The notes under the pieces were generated by a model. That model saw only the letters and a program-made list of their open reading frames with translations, was not told the origin of the DNA and searched no databases. From the NCBI GenBank assembly GCA_033060915.1, contig CM065399.1:14511001-14575000 (forward strand): a stretch of 64,000 nucleotides of DNA, written 5' to 3'. The position numbers were made by a program, and so were the translations under genes. Source of the stretch: Euryodendron excelsum (taxonomy: Eukaryota; Streptophyta; Magnoliopsida; Ericales; Pentaphylacaceae). Below, in pieces: positions 56,749-64,000 of the stretch (positions within the stretch are counted from its first letter, which is position 1; each line of letters opens with the position of its first letter).

Positions 56749-58267
56749 CATTTGCAGTATTTATTAAGAATTTCAATGATAATATGAACCCAAGAGCTTC
56801 AATAAATGAAGGTGTCTTAATCTGAATACAGTAATTCCCTCACTTCGATGTCGGGTACATGAGAATTAAAATCTCTCTTGTAAAGAAGTATACGTGGGTT
56901 CCTAGAGCCTCTGATGGGTGCTTGCAAAAAGAAGAAAAAAGTTTCAGAAACGGAGAATGGTTGCTCTGGAAATTGTATAGCAGCAATGAAAATGGAATTA
57001 CAATTGAAACTACAAGATACCACTTTTTCCACAACGCTTCTCTCCTCTCTCTTCTCATGTATAACCTCTCTCTCCCTTCCCTCCAATTCTTGATTCGTTA
57101 TGGTAACAGAGTTGCTAACTTGCTAACTAACGAACTTTCTTTTGAGTTATAGCCGACTCCCAAGTAAAAGACTTTACTGCCCTTCTGTTCTTTTTGACTT
57201 TCTTAGACCAACCTACAGCATTCCATTTCCCTTTGAAGCGAGACTTGACCTCAAGGCTCTAAATTCGAATATTTCTGCTTAAGTTTGTAATATTCCTCTC
57301 AGGTCGCATCTTCTTGTAACGCATTAGACCATTGTACTAGCACTTGAGTGATGGCCAAGTTGTTCCTTTTGGCACTTCTTCTATCAAAGATGGCAATTGG
57401 TTGCACCACCAATTCCTTCAGAGCCAATTTGGGGTAGATTAGGCTGTACCTGATTGTTGTGGTAACCAATCTTCTTCTTGAGCAAGGACACATGAAAGAC
57501 GCGGTGAATTTTTGAATTGGATGGTTAGGCCAATTTGTAAGCGACTGTACCAATTTTCTGTAGAACTTGAAAAGGTTCAAAAAACTTCGGTGCCAGCTTG
57601 GCATGCTTCGTGAAAGCCACAAAGGTCTGTTTAAAGGGTTGAAGCCTTAAGAACACCAAATCTGAACGTGTTCATTGCGAATCCATTATACAAATGCAAC
57701 CTTAAGAATTTAGCGCTACTTCTTGCCTTTTGTTTTGATTCTGTTGTTTTCTATATTCTTTTTTGTTTTTTTAACCTCTAGATGGAACACAAGAATGATC
57801 TTTGGGTCCGTTTGGTAACGCTGTCAGTTTTTGTTTTTTGTTGTGTATTTTTGTTATGTGTTTTTATTGTATATTTTTTTTTAGTTTGGTGATGGGTATT
57901 TATAGATTATCCAATAACTAGATCAATATTTTTTCAGGGTAAAAACCTAAACGTTGCAAGATTCAACTCTTTTCAGGGCTCTGCTCATGGAGCTATTGAG
58001 TTTATATGAGTTTTCCTTTTAGATGTAAGTATAATACTTGTTTGAGCTACCACTGGCAATACTAGAAAGCATTTTGCAATGGGGCAAGGGGCAACTTTTG
58101 TTGGGTCGGCGAGCCTAAGCTTTAAACCATCAATGGTGGGAGTACTTAATTATGGATATGGATCATTGATTACTCGACAAACCAGACATCTACAACAAAG
58201 GAGACTTAATGATTGGGCAGGAAAATTAGTTGAAAATGGGATTCAGGCTCATGTTTTGTTGAAATAG
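56749..58267 (+). repeat. Duplicated segment X, copy 1
   Basis: The beginning (56749-56915) aligns with 60685-60870 ('atttcaatgata(a/g)tatga', 'catgagaattaaaa'), and the end (58010-58267) with 61390-61809. The last part holds an ORF ending WAGKLVENGIQAHVLLK, parallel to VWVGKTIENGIEAHVLSK in copy 2. The shared reading frame suggests an exon of a degraded gene, but the family was not recognised. A gypsy fragment inserted in the middle (57175-57660) is absent from copy 2. Confidence 0.6.
57175..57660 (-). pseudogene. Ty3/gypsy integrase C-terminal fragment
   Basis: The minus strand reads VFLRLQPFKQTFVAFTKHAK, LAPKFFEPFQVLQKIGTVAYKL and IHRVFHVSLLKKK, then QVLVQWSNALQEDAT, the normal C-terminal part of plant Ty3/gypsy integrase followed by the chromodomain-like end. 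Frameshifts and stops are present. It is not the family at 33305-37173 and has no LTR attached. Confidence 0.8.
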
Positions 58268-58279
58268 ATTTAGTCGCGA

Positions 58280-60090
58280 AATATCAAGATTAAAATGATA
58301 TTCAGTTACCCTATCCAAATGTACCAAGTGTTGAATTGTTGACCACCAATTTATTTAAAAGGTCAAACTATTGGAGAGAGGGACATTTTAATTATTTATT
58401 TTTTTACACGTCTTCTCACGTATGGCCAAACTCTTAATCATAAGGGGGTCAAACACGTGAAAATATTTATTGGTAGGTGGTAAGATTTGAACTGAGGACT
58501 TTTACCTTTACTTGCTTTGATATTATGTTAAATTGTTGACTAACAACTGATCCAAAAGCTCAAACTGCTAGAGAGAGGGATATCTTAATTATTTATTTCT
58601 TTACACCAAGTGCCCTTTTAAATGAAATAGTCAAGTGTTAAAGTTACAAACCTTGCATTGGTAGTAATACAATGCAGTAGGCTTTTATATATATATATAC
58701 ACACACTAAGCGTCAATCCGTTCGGCGAGCAAGTATTCTTCAAAATCTACTATTTACGTATCATTATCTTTTATCATAGAAGGATAAATAAGAAAATATT
58801 TAGAAAAGTAATTGTATATATACTCTGTGAGTAATTTATTAAAAATCTAAAATAATTAAGTATACAATTTAAAATTTAATGATATTGATTTGTTTTATGG
58901 AAATATAATATTATAAAAAAAAATAAAAAAATTTGTAAAAAATTTAGGTAAGTTAATTGCAATAGAACTTTTTTTCAATACTTTGCATGAAAAAAAAAAT
59001 TGATAGTACTTTATTTAATCATAGTCAGTTGATTAAGTTATTTTTTTAAACTTAATCCTAAAATTTTAGGTATTTTATTTTGATTTGACAAAGATACAAA
59101 TACTTTAATAAAAATAAAAAACTTGTGATATCATTGATTTGCTAACTATTATGTTTTGCTCTTTTTTATTTATTTATGATTTATGATGTCATAACTATTC
59201 TGTAAACTACAAATTCTGCAAGTAATTTATTTCTCTAGAGTCTTGTCAGTCTTTTTCTTTTTAGTATCTTGTTTTTAATAGTTATCACAATCTTGCCTTA
59301 TATATATCTTATAGAATTAATTATGTGGTCAATTAATAGTTATCTAACTAATTGTCAACAAATTCAATATTTATCTAACAAATTGCCTTTATAACGTAGT
59401 ATTTTAAAAATATAAAAATATTTAGAGCGCCACATATGAGAGAAACAAATTATAAAGGTAACACAACTTTTACATATATATATGACTAGGTGTTAACCCG
59501 TGCAATGTACGGAGCAAGAGTTGTACAAATCATAAATAGTTAATTTAAAATTCATAATAATTAATTATACAATCGTACCGTATTTTTAAAATATAAATAG
59601 ATATTGACATATGTGGTATTTTATTTAATTATAATCACATTTTTAGATATTAATTCAGAAAAAGTCCTGACAATCTGATAATATATATCTTATTTATCTT
59701 ACAAAACTAATCTTATCTTATATATATATATATATATATAATATATTTTATTTAATTATAATTACTTTTTTTTTTTAGGTAAAGTTAAAAAAGAGTCCTG
59801 ATAATCTGATATGATATATATGTATCTTATCTATATTACAAAACTAATCTTACTTATCTTATTTGCGGTATATATATATCTTACAAAACTAATACAATAA
59901 GTTTAATAAAATAATAAATTTAATAGTTATTTAATAAATTACCTTTGTGACGTGGCATTTTAAAAGTATCTGAATATTTAAAGTGTCACATAAATAAAAA
60001 ATAAAATATAAAAGCAAACACAATTTTTATATATATATATATATATATGATTTGGGACATATTTAGGAAATTTGCAGGAAGCGACCGAAT
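58280..60090. other. AT-rich repetitive intergenic sequence
   Basis: Very AT-rich with TA microsatellites (about 59717-59740 and 60025-60045). Several loose direct repeats of 'agtcctgacaatctgata / atcttacaaaactaatctta' lie between 59235 and 59900. The phrase 'gtgttaacccgtgcaatgtacgg' near 59492 occurs widely in plant repeats. A repeat of 'ttgaattgttgacc...agagaggga' occurs at 58330 and 58530. No gene. Confidence 0.5.
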
Positions 60091-60094
60091 CTCA

Positions 60095-60600
60095 TTTTTC
60101 TTATAATTTTACATTTGCGGTGTACTTTTCACAACAATCATTACTTTGATGAATCTTTTTCACCCATTATGTTAAGATCATTTTTAGGGGTTTTCCAAAT
60201 TTTTACAAATGTTCTTTATTTTTTAAATGACCGAAATGCCCATACATAAAAATAACAAAATACACCGCCCATAAAATTACAGTAAATGCCTCATTTCAAG
60301 ATTACCCCAAAAAACACCCTTCAAATTTCAAACCTCATTCGGGAAAATAGTTTCTCACAATATTATCAAAGTACTTGTTCTTGTGAAATTACCATAATGC
60401 CCCTTAAACAAAAATGAACATAGTACCTTTGATGCAAAACAATGAAACATTTATACAAATAAGAGCATTTCTAACATTAAGACAGAAGATCAGATGTTAT
60501 TGGAACAATCATTTTAATTATAAAATAGATCTTAATTGATTAAATTACCAAAATAACCTTTTGTAAATAAATAAATTTAAGGAGGTTTACACCAAAACAA
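60095..60600 (+). repeat. Duplicated segment Y, copy 1
   Basis: Aligns with 62005-62490. Shared landmarks are 'tttcaagattaccccaaaaa', 'ttgtgaaattaccataatgcc', 'aacatttctaacatt' and 'gtcattggaacaatcatttt'. Non-coding. Confidence 0.7.
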
Positions 60601-60679
60601 ATGGATGCAATTTGAGTTGAAACGGTCACTCACTAATTGATGCTAATATTTTTCCTTTCAAGTTGCCACTAGGCCTTGG

Positions 60680-61809
60680 AAGTATGACATCTGATGTATT
60701 TCCTAAGCATTTCAATGATAGTATGAGGCTATGAGCCCCAGAGCTCCAATCATTGAAGGAGTCTTTATCTGAACACAGTAATTTCCTAACTTAGATGATG
60801 GCTTCTTAGCTGTTGGGCATATGAGAATTAAAAATTTTCTCTTTAAAGATATAAATGTGATTTCCTAAAGCCTCCATGCTTATTTGGTCAATGCACACAG
60901 AGGAAATTACAGTGACTCACAACGATTATTGCATTAGAGAAACTTGGGCTACATTTAGATGGATAGATTTCGAATCAAGGGACTAATTAGGACCTAAATG
61001 CATGTAAGATTTAATTATTAAGGTTGGAAGAAAGATCTAAAGGGAAGGGAGCTTGAAGTTGAGATGTTGTAGCACGATCCATGTACAATTAAAATTCTTG
61101 TTGCAATGGATTTGAAATAACTATCTTTACCTTGTCATTTGAAATCCACTTAATAGTATGACAGTCGTATCCTTCCATCTATTTGTTTACTTATAAATCA
61201 TAAGTAATTCAATTTAAATTGAAGGCATATTTCTTCAATAATGAAATCCAAGTCTATATCCATAATACAAATTCAATCATAAGAATTTAGTATTCTTTTT
61301 TGTCTTTTGTCTATGCTATTTTCTTTTCCTTTTGCAATATAGAACGCAAGGATAAATTTAGATGATGTCTTCTTAACTGTGGGGCAAACGAGTTTATAAG
61401 AGTTTGCTTATAATATGTAAGCATAATACTTGTTTGAGCTATCGCTCCACTAGCCACATTAGTCAATTAAGTGAGTGTGTTTATATTGACCAATCTAAGT
61501 TTAACTCTTGTGTCGAGATTGCGAGAGATTTATCTCTTAGTATGAATGATCTAATTTTGACCGAACTAATGAGGAGAATAGTCGATCTGCGCATAAGCTG
61601 AGTGAATACTTTGACCAATGCCAAAACAAAAAATTGCTAACATTAGAAAAGCATTTTATCTTGGGGGCATGGGACAACTTATATTGGGTTGGCCAGCCAA
61701 ACTTGACTTGATCATTGATTGCTACAAATATCTAGAACAAAGGAAATTTATTGTTTGGGTAGGAAAAACAATAGAAAATGGAATAGAGGCTCATGTTTTG
61801 TCAAAATGA
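60680..61809 (+). repeat. Duplicated segment X, copy 2
   Basis: Second copy of 56749-58267. The ORF at 61618-61809 ends VWVGKTIENGIEAHVLSK. About 180 bases before it (61450-61610, coding QLSECVYIDQSKFNSCVEIARDL and more in another frame) have no counterpart in copy 1. It may be a degraded gene; function unknown. Confidence 0.6.
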
Positions 61810-62004
61810 GATTCAATCATAATAAAATATTATTGAGAAGGGAGATTTGACCATGTTTTCAAATGTATCAGTCATGCTTCCAAATGCACAAGTACAGTTT
61901 AGAGTTGTAGACTCACAATCCCAAGGGTCTCGTGTCTTGCTGTTTTATTATTTATAAATGGAAGCATAATTAATGTATTTGCAAAGTGTGGTCCAATCTT
62001 GTTT

Positions 62005-62490
62005 TTCTCGTAACGGGTTATACTTGCGCCTTATTTTCCCATCAATCATTGCTGACTTTTTTCTACTTATTATGATTAGATCATTGCCTTCCATTCTAAA
62101 TTGAAATGCAAATTAGGGTTTTCTAAATTTTTTTACAAGCGTTTTCCATGGCTGAAATGACCACCATGCATGCTCATGAAATTACCATAATGCCCTAATT
62201 TCAAGATTACCAAAAAAATACCTTTTTTTTTTTTTTTAATTTTGTTCAAATTCCAAAACTCATTTGGGAAAATATTTCGTCACCATATTATCAAAATACC
62301 CTTGATTGTGAAATTACCGTTACGACCTTTCAAACAAAAATTAACATAGTGCGCTTGATGCAAAATAATTAAAAACACCTATATAAATAATAACATTTCT
62401 AACATTGAAATGGAAGTCCAGATGTCATTGGAACAATCATTTTTATTATAGTTACCAAAAGCTTTTAAATCATGAAAGACCTGTTGAAAA
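62005..62490 (+). repeat. Duplicated segment Y, copy 2
   Basis: Second copy of 60095-60600 in the same orientation, about 1.9 kb away. Together with the X copies it shows a tandem duplication of an X-Y block. Confidence 0.7.
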
Positions 62491-63142
62491 TGAATAAATT
62501 TAGGAAGGTTTACTACCAAAACAATTGGGTCCAATTCCAAGTTGCCACCACGGATTTTGCCTGTGTCTCAATCAAGCTGACTCTTGTGAGCAAAAAGGCA
62601 AAGCATAGAGTCACAAAAAAAAAAGTAAAAAAACACTGCTACACGATTCTTGTAAAAGCCTTCCCCTAAAAATTCTCAAGATGGTGATGGAGGTAACTCT
62701 AGTGGGCCATCCTCATTCAACCACAATACACTCCACGAGTAGCCAGGCTGGTGAGATTGTGACCCTCTCCACAATAATGGTCCCTCCAACCCAACAAAAC
62801 AATCTCATTTCCAACTAGCAAACTGCTCAATGATCCGCTGATCCTCGTGAGTATAATATTTCAAGTGCTGTGTTATTATTTATATAATATATAAATATTT
62901 ACATAATTTTTGTGAAAAGTGGCTAAGTAGGAACTGATAGAGTAGACTGTGCTCGACAGAGTAATTGGTCAAACCCTGTATGTAACCTGTCGAGCACACA
63001 GAAATTAAAAAAGAAAAAAAGTAAAGAAAATTCTCATTTCCATTACTCAGATTCTGATGGTGGCACACACAGAAATCTAACTTTAAGGTGCACAAAAGCC
63101 CAAAGACGAGTTCACAAGTGTGAAAAGCTCCAAACAGCAAAA

Positions 63143-63535
63143 ATGCCCGAAACCCAAATGAAACCCATGAGAATCCTTTCCACATCACTGCTTTTCTTGC
63201 ACACCTTCCTCGCAATCTGCAATGGTGTTTCAGTTCTGGGCCTCAGTTCACTGCAAAACGGTGAATTAGTGAGAAGGGTTTGCGCCGGAAAGATAGGCGA
63301 TTGTGCGGTGGAGGCGGCGGAGGAGTTGCAGATGGATTCAGAGAGCAATAGGAGGGTTTTGGTGATGCAAAAGAAGTATATAAGCTATGAGACACTGAAG
63401 AGGGACTTGGTTCCATGTACTAGACCTGGAGCATCGTACTACAACTGCAAGGCAACTGGTCAGGCAAATCCATATAACAGAGGCTGTGAGGTCATTACAG
63501 GCTGTGCCAGAAGCATTAGTGACATCAAATCGTGA
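63143..63535 (+). CDS. RALF peptide precursor (RALF24/31-like)
   Basis: An intronless ORF of 130 residues. Secreted peptide hormone precursor of the rapid alkalinization factor family, which signals through FERONIA-type receptor kinases at the cell surface. A hydrophobic signal segment (ILSTSLLFLHTFLAICNGVSVLGL) starts near residue 10. The precursor middle follows, then RRVL at about residues 70-73, the subtilase (S1P-type) processing site, then the mature peptide with YISYETLKRD, four cysteines (PCTRPGASYYNC; RGCEVITGC) and ANPY. The end CARSISDIKS resembles Arabidopsis RALF24/RALF31 (CARDTNDI.T). Unusual: GCEVITGCAR has Glu and Gly where Ser and Arg are typical. Three candidate starts lie close together (63143, 63158, 63167); the inner ones give a more standard signal peptide. 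Confidence 0.9.
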   Translation: MPETQMKPMRILSTSLLFLHTFLAICNGVSVLGLSSLQNGELVRRVCAGKIGDCAVEAAEELQMDSESNRRVLVMQKKYISYETLKRDLVPCTRPGASYYNCKATGQANPYNRGCEVITGCARSISDIKS

Positions 63536-64000
63536 TGAGAAATGGCAACAAGAGAGATGGGAAGTAATGGGAATGGTAAATTTTTTCTTATTGTTATTTA
63601 TTATGTGATGCACCAAGTTATGTTTGTATATTCAAGACTAATGTGTCCTTTTGTTATATAAAGGAATGTATTTATATCTTTATTTTGGGGATGATTAAGG
63701 ATTTTCATTCAAGCACATGAAACATTTGATATGATGCCTAATTGGGTTTTGAGTATGATAGACTTTGCTTCTTTATGTTGGGGGTTTCTGACTCTTACAT
63801 ACACTGTCAAATAGTTGGTTGCCCTTCCATCAATATATTGAGCAACAACCTTTGAATACCCAATTTATAAGTGTTTGATTTACGCCTTGTGCTAAAAATA
63901 GTTCCTGAAAAATTAGTCTGCCAAAAGATAGAACTCAGATTATTTCAGGCAGAAGCTGCAGAACTATTCTTGTTCGAGATGGGGAAAGAAAAAAAGGGGA
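63536..64000. other. RALF 3' region, nothing further recognised
   Basis: Presumed 3' untranslated region and flank, AT-rich. No ORF or repeat border seen before the window ends. Confidence 0.5.

Overview
The window is nuclear DNA from a flowering plant, most likely a eudicot with a repeat-rich genome. Its genes have GT-AG introns, plant-specific families are present (RALF peptide, class A heat-stress factor, F-box/FBA), and most of the sequence is decayed transposable elements. The species cannot be named from the sequence.

Layout. 1-12.8 kb: remnants of a large Ty3/gypsy family with very long LTRs (Ogre/Tat-like PBS), in both orientations, including a tandem array of 29-bp hairpin units and long strand-biased pyrimidine/purine tracts. 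14.4-15.9 kb: a small His/Gly-rich protein gene followed by a broken last exon of a CGFS glutaredoxin. 17.2-19.5 kb: a degenerate solo LTR. 19.7-20.4 kb: an F-box/FBA pseudogene. 23.7-26.3 kb: a second, rearranged copy of the 14.4-15.9 kb segment, with the His-rich gene cut to its promoter and eight codons and with five exons of a GRXS15-type glutaredoxin whose active-site Cys codon is TGA. 27-31.7 kb: non-autonomous TIR elements, a tandem foldback element and an inverted repeat. 33.3-37.2 kb: a deleted Ty3/gypsy element with both LTRs and a matching 5-bp target duplication. 38.8-40.0 kb: small MITEs, one a hAT element. 40.8-44.6 kb: the 3' half of a Ty1/copia Sirevirus-like element. 46.1-55.7 kb: an HSFA5-type heat-stress transcription factor gene in two exons with a 7.3-kb intron holding nested DNA transposons. 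56.7-62.5 kb: a diverged tandem duplication of unknown content. 63.1-63.5 kb: a RALF peptide precursor.

Only three loci look like functional genes: the His/Gly-rich gene, HSFA5 and RALF. HSFA5 and a RALF gene are also near neighbours in Arabidopsis (AT4G13980 and AT4G13950), so the right end looks like an ancient conserved block. HSFA5 carries an in-frame TAA that removes a still recognisable 20-codon C-terminal tail, and its leader holds a minimal ATGTAA start-stop element. No new defence or enzyme system is visible. The most unusual observations are the covarying hairpin array, the Cys-to-TGA glutaredoxin, the HSFA5 truncation and AUGUAA, and the palindrome clusters in the Sirevirus-like element.
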